From NCBI GenBank assembly GCA_049515555.1, contig JBEKTY010000029.1, positions 8,943 to 72,942 on the forward strand: DNA of 64,000 nt, written 5' to 3'. The stretch's first letter is position 1. Every line of letters starts with the position of its first letter. Position numbers and translations under genes: made by a program. This stretch comes from JBEKTY01 sp049515555. GTDB taxonomy: Bacteria > Planctomycetota > Planctomycetia > Pirellulales > Thermoguttaceae. This document shows, one piece after another, positions 37,501 through 45,815 of this stretch. The notes under the pieces are model-generated. The model made no database searches. It was not told the DNA's origin and was given only the letters and a program-made list of their open reading frames with translations.

Positions 37501-40500
37501 GCCGCGACCGCCTCCATAGCCGTCGTGAACAGCAACCCCATTGGGACCAACATCCCCATCGATTTCCTCGAGACCGAGCCGTCGGCAGCCTTTGGCAACC
37601 AGATTGCGTCGGTGGTCAACCAGAAAATGTCGGGGATTTTTATCGCCGGCTACCAGGACCGCGGCGGCGCCGGTCAGGCCACCGGCGGGCGCCTGACCTT
37701 CTACTCGGAAAAACTGACATACACGGGCTCCAGTTTCGCCGGCGTGCCTTCCTTCACGGCCTTGCCCAACGTCACCACCAACCCCACCGACGTGATGATT
37801 TACTTCGGGGCCGGCGATACTTCCAGCGCCATTGCGACGCGGATCGCCAACAAGATTAACGGCCAGTCCGGCGGCCAGTTCAACGTCGTCGCCACGGCCG
37901 AGGGCGGCACCGTGGCCTTGAGCAACGGCTCGGCGGTTGTAGCCAGCCCGCTGACCATCGTGGGCCCCGCCAACGGCAAGGGCGGCAACATCACCGGCAT
38001 GGCCTTCCTCAACGGCAACTTGTACTGCGTGACCGATAAGGGCGACCTGGACCAGATCGAGAACTACGACCAGTACGCCCTGCGCCCCTATCCCTGGACC
38101 CAGGCCGAGCAGGCTGCTTACAAGGGCGTGGCCACGCTCGCGACCGTCGTGGGCGGGGCCAACCTCGTCAACATCGCCAACATTTCCGGGATACAGTTCA
38201 GCGGCCTGACCGCCGGGCCCGCCAACGTGGAAAGCGCCGCCTACGCCAACATGCTCTTTGCCACCGATGCGTCGGGCACGCTGTACGCGTTCAACGCGTT
38301 GGGCAAGCCGCAGGCGGTCTTCGTCGACGGCGCCACCAGCGTGCAAATGACCGGGCCCGGCAACGTGGCATTGTCGGACGTCAGCCTCGGCGGCGGCAAC
38401 GGTTCGATTATCCAGGGCGGGCTGACCTTCTCCAACATCGACTATAACCTGTGGCACGAGACCTCGCGCCGCAAGGGCGACGCGGGCCACGGCATTACCT
38501 GGGCCCCCGACTACAGCCGGCCGACGTGGGAGGGCTACGCCACGCCGGGCGGCGACAGCATGTATTTCGGCCTGGAAGACCCCCGCGGCGGCACGGTGGT
38601 GGGGGCGGCGCAGCCCGGCGCCTTCAATTACACCTACCAGAACAGCGGCGAGTTCCAGAGCTACGACATGCCGGGCGGCGCGCACGGCTCGCTGATCTCG
38701 AGCCCCTTCAGCCTGGCCGGCTACGTGGCGCAGGACTGCCCCGAGATGTTCTTCACCTACTACCTGGACGGCGGCGGTCCGATCGTCAACGGCAACAACT
38801 GCTTCGATACGGTACGGGTCTTCGCCTCCGCCGACGGCGCTAAGTGGTCGCAGTTGGGCGGCGACCTCACCGGCTTGAACAACGGCAAGGGGTGGCTGCA
38901 AGCGGCGCTGAACCTGAGCGGCTTCGCCGGCCAGAGCAGCGTCCGGCTGCGCTTCGATTTCAGCACCGCCGGCGACATGCACGTCGGCGACCAGTCAGGG
39001 GCGGGCACGGAAAAAGACGAGGGGCTCCTGGCCGGGGCGTACCTGACGGGTATCGACGGCGACAAGCTGCAAGCCGGCAGCCCGGTGACCGTCAAAGAGG
39101 ACGCCACCGGGACGTCCACCACCTTCGCCTTCAACATGGGCGCCATACTGGACGTGCCGGCCGACGCCGGCAGCCAGTTGGCCAACGGCCAGACCATTAC
39201 CGTCAACGACGGCAAGGACGCCCCCGTGGTCTTCTGGATCGACAACAGCGACAGCGACGGGAGCTCGGTCCCCGGGGGCGACGTGGGGATCATCATCGCA
39301 GCCACCGACACGCCGGCGCAGGTGACCACCAAGATCGCCGCCGCCATCAACGCCCAGATCACCGCCGGGAAGCTGGCAAACCTCAAGACGTATCTCGTTA
39401 CCGACACGACCCTGCCGCAAAACCGCGTGGAGATCGTGTGCGCGACCGCCGGCTTTAACGTCACGCCCTCCAAGCCGGCCAGCGGGAACGCAATCACGCT
39501 GGAAAACAATGTGGTGGGGGTCCCCGCGGGCGACGTGCCCATCATCGTCAACTTCTCGATGAGCGCTCAACAAGTGGCCGCCGCGGTCGCCGCCGCCTTC
39601 AACAAGCAGTTCGCCGGCGGGACCAACTCGACCAAGCTCGACGGGGCCATCCCGCAGATGATGCACATCGTGGGCCTCACGGTTAGCAGTCCCGGATTGC
39701 TGCCCTACGGAAACGCCTTGCCCGGCGACCACCCCGTCCCGTCCCCCTTCACCCCGCCGATTACCGATCGCTACCACCACTTCGACGCCGGCCAGGACAA
39801 CTTGCACGAAGGCATTTACGTCGACGACATCGTGGTGGGCTTCATCGAGCGCGGCGAGATGATCACGGCGACCACGCCCGACGTCACCTTCTCGGCGGTC
39901 AATCCCGCGCCGAAGAAGCTCATCACCAACGGCGGCTACCAGTTGCAAATCCGCGAAGCGCCGATGTACGGGTCGATCTATTATCCGCCCAAGTACATGG
40001 TGCCGGGGCGGGTGCTGGTCCTGGACCAGTCGATCGACACTAACGACCGCATGGCGCCTCAGTGGACCTTGGCCCTCTCGTCGGCCAACACGATCCGCTC
40101 CGGCGATACCTTCGCTATTTACGACGGCATCACGTTGGATACGTTCCAGTTCGTGATCGACGGGCAGACGCCCAGCGCCGGCGACATGGCTATCTACTAC
40201 ACCGGCATGGAGACGCGGGCCCAGATGGCGGCCTTGGTCATTACTGCCATCAACGGCCAAAACACTGCGGCCGGCTTCGGCGTTACGGCCACCGCCGACG
40301 GCGCGGGCAACTACTACAACCGCGTGGACCTGTTCGGCGCGCAGAACGTTGTAGACACCAGCGGCGACGTCGGCCCCATCGACTTCGACACCTACATGTA
40401 CGACGTGCCCGTGAACCCCAACGACAGCTCCATGCTGTACGCCGTGCCGGGCGATCAGCTCGAGCCCCGGCTGCAGGGCGAGGTGATCGTCGATGCCAAC

Positions 40501-43500
40501 CTTATCACCGATTCGCTCCAGTGGGGGGTGGTGATCGAGCCCGGCGCCCGCGACGCCGTCTCCCAAGACCCGCATCCCGGCGTGCTCGACACGCTGAGCA
40601 TGCCCAACAAGTCGCAGACCGTTAATACCGTGGGCGGCGTGACGGTCGAGAACTGCGCCATCGCCGGTGGCGAGAGCGGCGGCATCCACATCAGCGGCGA
40701 TCCGGACCCCGCCGGAGAGCCCATCGCCGCCATGCCCTTCGACAAGATCATCAACAACACGATCTACGGATTCGTCCCCTCGGCCACGCTCCAGTTTACC
40801 AAGCTCACCGGCCTGACCGGCAAGTCCAACCAGACGGCCGTCTACGTGGCGAACCTCAGCGGCCTGCCTTTCAACAGCATCAGCTCGCTTACCATCACCG
40901 ACAACAGCGGGGCTTTGAAGGGCGACACGGGCCAGTACAGCGGCCTGGAGCTGGACGGGCTTACGCTGTCGGCGAACAACGTGGCCACGGCGGCGCTCGC
41001 CAGCGCCCTGGTGGGGCTCAACGTGTTCGATTTCACCCCCGCCGGCACCGCCCTGACCGCCGGCGCCGAGCAGCCCGTGGTCGCCGGCGTGCCCCTGTTC
41101 GGCACCCTCAACGGCAACGTGAACAACGCCGTGGCCACCCTCGGGGCGTTCGACGCCAACGGGGTCGCCAGCAAGGCCCCCGCCGGGTTCGTCGCCATCG
41201 GCATCAACGGCGCCGTCACCTTCACGTTCACCTCTCCGGTGAACGTGGCCGGCGGCATGTTCCTGTACATTGCCGAGGCCGACGACAAGGGCGCCGTGCT
41301 CTCCGCCAACATCACCGTGGCCAACGCGGCCGCCGTCAAGCCGACCACGGGGATCGCCGTCGACACCAACGCCAGCCCCACGATCACCAATAGTATCTTC
41401 GCCAACCTGGCGGAAGCGGTGACCGTGGACGCCAGCTCGGCCTCGACCGTCTTGCAGACGGCGTGCTACCAGAACATCACCGACCCGAACACTAACGCCG
41501 GGGCGGGGATCGGGGGGTACTTGGGCAACGATCCGGTCGTGGTGGCCGCCAACGCCCCCTTGTTCGCCGACGCGGCGCACCACGATTTCTACCTCGTCGA
41601 GCCCACCCCCGGCACCCGCAGCCCGATCGACAGCGCGCTGAATACGCTGCCCGATCGGCAGAACATGATCAACCTCGAGGCCTCGCTGGGCATGCCGCAA
41701 GACCCGATTATGGCCCCGGATTTGGACATGCTCGGCCAGTTGCGGACCGACGATCCGAACGTCCCCAACGATACGGGACTGGGCTCCAACATTTTCAAGG
41801 ACCGCGGCGCCATCGACCGCGTCGACCGTTACGCCCCCACCGCACAATTGGGGCTGGTCGAGCCGCCGGCCAACGACCCCGCCCAAGTCGACCCGCAATG
41901 GGTGGCCAACGACGTCACCGCACCGGCCGGCCAAACCCTGACCGAATTCGCCATCCAGTTGCTCGACCAGGGGACGGGCATCAACAACAACACCGTAAGC
42001 GCCGCCAACGTCACGGTCTACCGCAGCGACAATCCGAACGTCCCCTTGGTGCAGGGGACGGATTACTTCTTCTCCTACGATACCAACAGCCACGTCATCT
42101 ACCTGGCGGCCGGTACCGGCGTGTGGGCCGGCGGCTACACCTACAAGATCCAGCTCGACGCCACTCCTCCGGACATTCAGGATATGGCCGGCAACGCCTT
42201 GGCGCCCAACCGCAACGACGGCAGCACGTACTTCACCGTGACCCTGGTAACCGGCGTGAACTTCAGCCACGCCCCCAATTACGCCGTGGCCTGGCATTCC
42301 ATCGTGCCCACCCTGTACCTGGGACATATACCGCCCGTGGCCCAAGCCTACTTCGTGCCCAGCCTGACCCGCGCCACCGACGACGGCGTGGACTTCAGCA
42401 GCGTGGTGCTGGCGCAAGGCCAAAGCGTCACGATCCCCGTCTTCGTCACCAACACGGGCGGCACGCAGGCCTATCTGAACGCCTGGATCGACTTCAACGA
42501 CGACGACGTTTTTGGCGACTCGGCCGCCGAGCAGATCGCCCAGGCCGTGCCCGTGAATCTGCCCTCGGGCAGCACCACGACGACCGTGTTCCTGACGTTC
42601 ACCGTGCCGGCCACTGCCCCGGTCAACGTGGCCACGTGGGCCCGCTTCCGCCTGAGCACGACCGCCACGCTGCCGCCCGACGGCGGCGCGTCCGACGGCG
42701 AGGTGGAAGACTACCAGGTGACAGTGGTGCCCCCGCCCCCCACGCCCGCCGAGATCGACGGCACCGTGTGGAATGATTTGTCGGGCAAGGGCGTCTATCC
42801 CCCGGCGAGCCAGATTGGACTGGGCAACTGGACCATCGAGTTGGAGAACACCCAGGGGACCGTCCTGAACAGCACCCAGAGCCAGTCGGGCGGCACCTAC
42901 AAGTTCACCAACGTCACCCCCGGTACCTACGACCTCGTCGAGGTGCCCCAGGCCAACTGGAACGAGACGTACCCCAAGACCAACGGCGGCGTCATCCAGG
43001 TGGTGGTCACTTCCGGGAATCCTTCCACCGGCAACGACTTCGAGGACCACTACATCCTGCCGCCGATGGTCACGTCCATTACGGCCGTCAACCCCACCCC
43101 GACCAACTTGGGATCCGTCCAGTTCCTGGTCACTTTCTCCGAGGCCGTTACCGGCCTGGACACCACCAACTTCACCGACTTCGCCGTGGTGACCACCGGC
43201 CTGGGCGGCACCCCGGCGGTCACGGCCATCAGCCCCGCCAGTGGTTACAGTTCCACCTATACCGTGACCGTCAGCACCGGCACGGGCGACGGCACGCTCC
43301 AGTTGAACCTCAACGATAACGACAACATCGTGGATCAGTCGGGCAACCCGCTGGACGGAGTGGGGACAGGCACCTACGCCACCCTTCCGCTGCCGGCGGG
43401 CAACGGGTCCTTCATCGGGCCGATCTACACCATCGACCGGACGGCGCCCACGATCCTGGCCCTCGGCGGGCTCGTGGCCACCGATCCCAACCCGACCAAC

Positions 43501-45540
43501 GCCCAGCCTACAAACTCGGTGCACTTCACGGCCACCTTCTCGGAGGCTGTCAAGGGCGTGGACCCGACCGACTTCGCGGTCGTCACAACGGGTACTTTGA
43601 CCGGCCCGTTCACCATTACCGTCAGCCCCACCAGCGCCGCGCAGATCGTCAACGGCACCAAATATTACACGACCTACCAGGTGACGGTCAACGCGGGTGT
43701 GCGGAACAACGCCGGCACGCTGACCTTGAACCTCCTCGACGACGGCACGATCCAAGACGACGCCGGCAACGCCCTGGCGGCGGGGGTGAACCCCGGCCCC
43801 TCCTACAACATCGACACGGTCAACCCCCTCGTGCTGTCCGTGGCGCCGGCCGCGGGGCAGCTTAATCCGGCTACCCAAGGGCCGGTCACCTTCACCGTCA
43901 CGTTCAGCAAGCCGGTGGCCAACTTCGGCCCGGCGGGCGTGGACCTGACGGCCAGCACGACCCCGCCCATCGGCGCGCTGACCGGCGTACCCAGCCCCAA
44001 CGGCGCCCCGCAGCAGACGATCAACGGCGTCAACTACTACACGAGCTGGAACGTGGCCGTCAGCGGCATGGCCGGCAGCGGCAGCGTGGTGCTCAAGATC
44101 CGCGCCGGGGCGGCCGTCGACTACGTCGGCAACCCCAACCTCGCCGGCAGCGGCAGCGCCTCGGTGACCTTCACCATGGCCATGACCGTCGTAGTGACCA
44201 GGGCCGCCTCACCGTTACAGCCCAATCCCACCAACAAGTCGCCGATCAACTTCACCGTGACCTTCAGCCAGCCGCCGGTCGATTTCACGACCGCCAACCG
44301 GGCCAAAGTCTTGAGCTTCGCCGGCAGCACCGTCAACAAGAGCATCCTCACCGGCCTGGTGGGCACCATTAGCCCCATCGCGGGCACTGGGGGGACCTCC
44401 TATAACGTGGCGGTGAGCGGGCTGAGCAGCACCGGCGAGCTCATTCTCAGCATTCCCCCCGGCGCGGTCCACACCGCCGGGGGCGCCGCGAACACGGCCT
44501 CCTCGATCACCGGCGCCAGCGCCGTGTTCTACGACATCGATCCGCCGTCGGAGCTCCTGGCCAGCCCCGCCGCGGGAACCAAAGTCGCCGACGCGACCCT
44601 CAACGGCCAGGGATACATCCTCGTCAGCTATTCCTGCAATGTCGGAGCCGGGTTGAACACGAAAACGATCTTGAACGGCTCGCCCAAGTTTACGCTCACC
44701 GGCACGGCGATCAAGGGCGTCAAGCTCACCAGTGGGGTCACGGGGGTCGCGGAGGTGAATAACAGCGACCAGTTCAAATTCTTCTTCACCGGCACGTTCG
44801 TCCCGGGCACGGTCACCGTCAACTTCCTCCCCAACACGGCCGAAGACAACGCCGGCAACTGGAACAAGGCGGCCACGTACTCCTTTACCGTGATGCGCGG
44901 CGTGTCGATCACGTGCCCTTACACCCCGGCGAACCCCATCACCAAGCCCGCCTCCGGCACGACCAAGGCCACGTTCACCGTGACCCTTACCGGCCCCGCC
45001 ACCGCGCCGGTGACGGTGAAGTACTCCACCGCCTCGCCCGCCGGCTCGAACACCACGCCGAACCTGCCGGGCAAGCCCGGGGATTACACGGGCGTCACCA
45101 ACGGCACCCTGACCATTCCCGCCGGGAAGACCAGCGGCACCATTTCGATCACGCTCTTGGCCAACGCGGCGAACACGGCCCCCACCGAGTCGTTCGTGGT
45201 GAGCCTGTCGAGCCCGACCAACGCCCTGTTGTTGCCCAACCAGAGCAGCGCCACCTGCAACATCGTGATCCCGCCGCAGGCGGTCAAGAAGTCCACGCCG
45301 GCCGCTGCGGTCAAGCTGGCCGCTACGGCCAAGCCGGCCACACCGGCCGTCACGCTGGCCGCTACGGCCAAGCCGATCAAGCCGGCCGCTGCGGTCAAGA
45401 GCACGCTTTCACCGCTTGAGCCGGCCCTGCTGCAGGACGTTGCGGCGGCGTTGCAGCCTTTGCCCTCTTCAGCGGCCCAGAAACAAGCGGCCGGCGTCGA
45501 TCAGGTGATGGCCCTGCTGATGCGCGCCTTACACAACTAA
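28582..45540 (+). CDS. Giant LEPR surface protein with metzincin domain
   Basis: 5652-aa protein, one uninterrupted frame of 17 kb. Approximate order by residue: extracellular motif LRIERFEDRLLLSI (34-47); two Ig-like domains (72-165, 200-287); a zincin domain (about 370-565) with HEIMHNLGFGH at 538-548 and Met558 as a possible Met-turn, the matrixin pattern; PPC domain (583-693); right-handed beta-helix-like regions (933-1170, 1440-1757, 3950-4280) with DWGGL cores; further PPC-like domains (1827-1967, 2397-2540); a jelly-roll-like part (3284-3473); a GEVEDY domain ending near 4714; an SdrD-B-like domain (4722-4822); about five Ig-like repeats (4827-5440); a Calx-beta-like domain (5442-5565); and an Ala/Lys/Pro tail. 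At least ten copies of a 60-75-aa TFEF-type repeat are interspersed. Start ATG 28582 follows GAGGAGAGAGG. Likely an extracellular adhesin with protease activity; substrate unknown. Confidence 0.85.
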   Translation: MGFDSLLGRRRVGKPVRSRRSGQRPNKWSRNRSLRIERFEDRLLLSIGPALPASSALATQSPLTSGPMLLSVIPNQGNTINEGDVLHVAPEQLTLQFNQNEQIDPKTVQAGIKLTRTDAAGNTTTITPGYIAVNDAPNLNQVIIRFSQTLLSGTYHLTIFGSGATPLKGTLVPATGPAGKDLPFNGGVNLTRDFTLDLGAMVSAVVPQPVTRNVAGQLQQAVNEIDVYFTDPLNTTSAQNPQFYQLLATSDTANTNDDTVYTPTSVTYNSATKEAQLYFYPPAAQQAHYSFLQPYYASTTSTTLSAADYANSLSSLAPNGTRSLRLRIGDFYQPITTTALAPAAGVAGTTYAGAMPVVPASAPSGTPSFGTSPYSYVISNEIQATSYDLQWPGSSNDPGSRKLPDEPDVAIEGHFMGGTGENPGGSGIPTITYNFPDIYGADRFGNPLHNQITPQQEADTRAIFTLFSYYFGAQFEEVASTQAGAAGIGVVTGDLYPMGQVSGGGIAGVGGGGMAVMDADQNWGNSAFGGAWTMVAAHEIMHNLGFGHSFDLPPVQVMGDDATQGTSDLILPGMGDLTTALHLFKAQSADIDMYQVTLSQPGTISAETIAQRLPNPSLLNTELRLFQLNPDGTYSPIAANDDYFSYDSYLSMDLPAGTYFVGVTASGNNKYDPSTPDSGMGGTTVGPYELRLNFTPDQSVGPAQGTADGKIILTGSFVVNTGTTPFAQSPVTGGVAITGIGAANVAALNGETFTITNGNNFSYTFEFVDTSSQTPAPLTQGNIAIYYQSASDSIGVVQSDMVSAINAVFTELVDATGTAFDGDADGNPGGVYDYWFNVAGTESSGSKDHTLIVDKSAKSGGTGTLAAPYNTIGAALTTAGNDSLIGLRDIVRIEGNHTVNDNPGILATISDNQAYEIGTNILGAALADNSFGSSNVVVPKNVSVMIDAGAVFKLYGANIQVGSSAVKVDQSGASLQVLGTPLDEVYFTSYQDGSIGLNDNPLKTIAPKAGDWGGLVFENDVDQGYDATNPPPVTPRAYPEAQGIFLDYVNDADIVYGGGSVSVNGVKGIYDSIHMIDARITANYNTISQSADAAMSADPDTFLESEFQGNQAGALYTADYNRVGPSFNANTLTGNSVNGLLVRIRTQAGQPLDMLTVSTYLGLTAARLNARDLTYVIPENLEIQGQPGGPLVGGGTATSHLLQASPVEIETVGGGSINDGDTFGVANGQGSATFEFDGVSLSVLDGTSFSNGDLLTITDSANAANDETFEFGTAAWLATNPPQGAAPIVFTPSEDPGAMAQTVAAAINWHYYKITAADPGPVYFAANNKGPGADALPYTETSGESETSPPDTVAIYNFTTTESFAFKAAGAVTALKVAGTPGVKGKDVRIVFHADDSPETVANNVATALVGAGIGATVNGQIVTVGAPPVTFSGLVTVTNARWHAGLIIDPGVVVKLSGSRIEAQFSTQVIAEGTANNPVVLTSVEDDRYGAGGTFDLTGDGFDTGASNTANPGDWGGLYFAPAAQGSIDHAVLAYAGGTTTIEGGSAGFNAIETRQAHLRVADSLIEYNAGGTASDTDGDRNGRGGNGAATIYVLGAQPVIADNIFENNAGPVISIDVNSLNATNVPDWGRSTGPLAAFSQFDDNDGPLVRGNRLGNNGTNGMLVRGGVLSTQSVWDDTDIVHVVESEISSNNEHGFGGIRLESSPTASLVIKLQGANAGFTASGTPLEFTDRIGGEVQVLGQPGYPVVLTSLNDNSVGAGLDLSGNPQNDTCNNAQAVPQPGDWRSILLDEYSNDNNVAVVNENEPASGAKSDVDATGSGIQALGELATSINTGNDNLRLGFEVHGSIMYDMPNDVDTYSFSGTTGTQVYIAMEQTSFALDSVLELIDANGNVIARSDNKVQEDPAEGGSTSLAAGAALPFQEGNSMAPNDDYSDNMHDPALRVVLPGTAGQVGTYYVRVYSALSINNINATTVPNVATLNGTSFQVADSNTLAIGDIDASHVPNLASLNGMTFQVTDGNGTPETFEFIDDGSASPAAPILGDQPIHYNDSTDTIDTVRADMVAVINASGLACTAQARADGTIAISGLNVVLDLGQTGFVQVGSTHHGATFEFIDASNASAALTPGDLPIYYRSTADAANGIAADTMATILNDMVLAINGYTLLGNIQPLSSLNGQQFQIADTTGNSVTFEFIDNAGTPPATKIQGDQYIHYNSTTDTTGVLRGDIVTAVNGAGLVCQAVVQPYGVALFDPNFGTDDNANFGVNPGSTPFVTASMPGAACGVTAAARPNDQGVVDTIALYGFKIVAPTDTTPLGTFVGTTPFAEYGRTSGIYQLQVRLQCLEEIPGSVIQYSSIHYATNGIDIKGLPNHSPFLADSSSQTDDVVGTTATTLQNAQDLGNLLQSNDGAITVTGNLSSLLDVNWYKFELNEADTELDPQTSYPTIFNIGYADGMARPDTVIWVFDSAGDLIYKSGAGGSSIPGYSNIADNETAPLPGGNGLTNPNGNSEAGSDPYLGPIQLDMADSQTYYVAVTGLAVTANALSQSLARQEPVDSVQRVVENHVDSNNGSNLASNATTSLTLTPAPFTLGDVTLYANTGNNLYTVNPFTGEYETEVTGQGLGNDYLPQTPNGVTYGDVAMRPDGELYTLSDNADANGAMTAAGQYMRLNTGDARTAISDQQDGLVTYDIDPQTGSLVQNTGVGVNFNAMAFGPLNTNNIWPVFAVGNLGNGLGADLNGVTYTSNLLYELDNNGAAMNYPKDPGTAPRLGTNVTPLACLSTSPTIVLPTGGATDQTTAAPANDITDGMTFTVTDSTTNATDQFEFDCGIDVHMDPTGAQAVRDGQTFTLSDGTNTDTFQFRSGPVLTINTTAGFVKGDTFQITNTANPPVTTTFEFTDGTVSTGSNQPVNFKNGDSAAAELSDVVTAVNNANIGVTAAGFLAGNQGRISLNNGAVVPTILANNQVGIGLNAVTGAATASIAVVNSNPIGTNIPIDFLETEPSAAFGNQIASVVNQKMSGIFIAGYQDRGGAGQATGGRLTFYSEKLTYTGSSFAGVPSFTALPNVTTNPTDVMIYFGAGDTSSAIATRIANKINGQSGGQFNVVATAEGGTVALSNGSAVVASPLTIVGPANGKGGNITGMAFLNGNLYCVTDKGDLDQIENYDQYALRPYPWTQAEQAAYKGVATLATVVGGANLVNIANISGIQFSGLTAGPANVESAAYANMLFATDASGTLYAFNALGKPQAVFVDGATSVQMTGPGNVALSDVSLGGGNGSIIQGGLTFSNIDYNLWHETSRRKGDAGHGITWAPDYSRPTWEGYATPGGDSMYFGLEDPRGGTVVGAAQPGAFNYTYQNSGEFQSYDMPGGAHGSLISSPFSLAGYVAQDCPEMFFTYYLDGGGPIVNGNNCFDTVRVFASADGAKWSQLGGDLTGLNNGKGWLQAALNLSGFAGQSSVRLRFDFSTAGDMHVGDQSGAGTEKDEGLLAGAYLTGIDGDKLQAGSPVTVKEDATGTSTTFAFNMGAILDVPADAGSQLANGQTITVNDGKDAPVVFWIDNSDSDGSSVPGGDVGIIIAATDTPAQVTTKIAAAINAQITAGKLANLKTYLVTDTTLPQNRVEIVCATAGFNVTPSKPASGNAITLENNVVGVPAGDVPIIVNFSMSAQQVAAAVAAAFNKQFAGGTNSTKLDGAIPQMMHIVGLTVSSPGLLPYGNALPGDHPVPSPFTPPITDRYHHFDAGQDNLHEGIYVDDIVVGFIERGEMITATTPDVTFSAVNPAPKKLITNGGYQLQIREAPMYGSIYYPPKYMVPGRVLVLDQSIDTNDRMAPQWTLALSSANTIRSGDTFAIYDGITLDTFQFVIDGQTPSAGDMAIYYTGMETRAQMAALVITAINGQNTAAGFGVTATADGAGNYYNRVDLFGAQNVVDTSGDVGPIDFDTYMYDVPVNPNDSSMLYAVPGDQLEPRLQGEVIVDANLITDSLQWGVVIEPGARDAVSQDPHPGVLDTLSMPNKSQTVNTVGGVTVENCAIAGGESGGIHISGDPDPAGEPIAAMPFDKIINNTIYGFVPSATLQFTKLTGLTGKSNQTAVYVANLSGLPFNSISSLTITDNSGALKGDTGQYSGLELDGLTLSANNVATAALASALVGLNVFDFTPAGTALTAGAEQPVVAGVPLFGTLNGNVNNAVATLGAFDANGVASKAPAGFVAIGINGAVTFTFTSPVNVAGGMFLYIAEADDKGAVLSANITVANAAAVKPTTGIAVDTNASPTITNSIFANLAEAVTVDASSASTVLQTACYQNITDPNTNAGAGIGGYLGNDPVVVAANAPLFADAAHHDFYLVEPTPGTRSPIDSALNTLPDRQNMINLEASLGMPQDPIMAPDLDMLGQLRTDDPNVPNDTGLGSNIFKDRGAIDRVDRYAPTAQLGLVEPPANDPAQVDPQWVANDVTAPAGQTLTEFAIQLLDQGTGINNNTVSAANVTVYRSDNPNVPLVQGTDYFFSYDTNSHVIYLAAGTGVWAGGYTYKIQLDATPPDIQDMAGNALAPNRNDGSTYFTVTLVTGVNFSHAPNYAVAWHSIVPTLYLGHIPPVAQAYFVPSLTRATDDGVDFSSVVLAQGQSVTIPVFVTNTGGTQAYLNAWIDFNDDDVFGDSAAEQIAQAVPVNLPSGSTTTTVFLTFTVPATAPVNVATWARFRLSTTATLPPDGGASDGEVEDYQVTVVPPPPTPAEIDGTVWNDLSGKGVYPPASQIGLGNWTIELENTQGTVLNSTQSQSGGTYKFTNVTPGTYDLVEVPQANWNETYPKTNGGVIQVVVTSGNPSTGNDFEDHYILPPMVTSITAVNPTPTNLGSVQFLVTFSEAVTGLDTTNFTDFAVVTTGLGGTPAVTAISPASGYSSTYTVTVSTGTGDGTLQLNLNDNDNIVDQSGNPLDGVGTGTYATLPLPAGNGSFIGPIYTIDRTAPTILALGGLVATDPNPTNAQPTNSVHFTATFSEAVKGVDPTDFAVVTTGTLTGPFTITVSPTSAAQIVNGTKYYTTYQVTVNAGVRNNAGTLTLNLLDDGTIQDDAGNALAAGVNPGPSYNIDTVNPLVLSVAPAAGQLNPATQGPVTFTVTFSKPVANFGPAGVDLTASTTPPIGALTGVPSPNGAPQQTINGVNYYTSWNVAVSGMAGSGSVVLKIRAGAAVDYVGNPNLAGSGSASVTFTMAMTVVVTRAASPLQPNPTNKSPINFTVTFSQPPVDFTTANRAKVLSFAGSTVNKSILTGLVGTISPIAGTGGTSYNVAVSGLSSTGELILSIPPGAVHTAGGAANTASSITGASAVFYDIDPPSELLASPAAGTKVADATLNGQGYILVSYSCNVGAGLNTKTILNGSPKFTLTGTAIKGVKLTSGVTGVAEVNNSDQFKFFFTGTFVPGTVTVNFLPNTAEDNAGNWNKAATYSFTVMRGVSITCPYTPANPITKPASGTTKATFTVTLTGPATAPVTVKYSTASPAGSNTTPNLPGKPGDYTGVTNGTLTIPAGKTSGTISITLLANAANTAPTESFVVSLSSPTNALLLPNQSSATCNIVIPPQAVKKSTPAAAVKLAATAKPATPAVTLAATAKPIKPAAAVKSTLSPLEPALLQDVAAALQPLPSSAAQKQAAGVDQVMALLMRALHN

Positions 45541-45564
45541 TTGCTTTCTGCGGAAAACCACGAT

Positions 45565-45639
45565 AGGGTGGGTCGAGCGCAGCGAGCCCCACCAAGAGTC
45601 GCGAAAAACTGATGGTGGGGCTTTTCTGCGCTCGACCCG
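45565..45639. repeat. Inverted repeat, GGGTCGAGCGCAGCGAGCC family
   Basis: Second copy of the family at 23147-23223. Left arm 45565-45594, right arm 45613-45639. The right arm has CTTTTCTGCG where the first copy has CTCGCTGCG. It lies 25 bases after the giant gene's stop. Confidence 0.85.
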
Positions 45640-45661
45640 CTCTGCACGGTTCTCGGAGAGG

Positions 45662-45815
45662 CTACGGCTTGCGGGCCGTCCACGTCCGGTAGAGGTTCTC
45701 CACCTGGCCGGCGTGGGCCGGGCCGTCCCACCCCGCCAACGCCGTAACGCAGCGTCAGCGGACTGCCCGCCTTCAACTCCAGCGGTTGTTTCCACAGGTT
45801 TAGCGTGGCCGCCAG
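45662..45815 (-). pseudogene. Frameshifted C-terminal remnant, PmoA/DUF6807-like
   Basis: On the minus strand one frame reads NLWKQPLELKAGSPLTLRYGV and breaks; a second frame then reads WDGPAHAGQVENLYRTWTA and stops at TAG (45664-45662). Removing one G from the run between them joins the two into a continuous tail, LRYGV followed by GGWDGPAHAGQ. This pattern (LTLRYGV, WDG, a helix, stop) resembles the C-terminus of planctomycete PmoA/DUF6807-type proteins. The upstream part of the gene is missing, so this is a truncated and frameshifted remnant. The family is tentative. Confidence 0.5.

Noticed and set aside
38995..43878. Antisense open frame of about 1600 codons opposite the giant gene, and similar long ones opposite other genes (774-3149, 3406-6294, 32227-35898)
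   Set aside because: High-GC coding strands rarely make stop codons in the antisense frames. The translations are low-complexity (Arg, Gly, Val, His rich) with no domain, signal or ribosome site, while the sense strands hold clear families.
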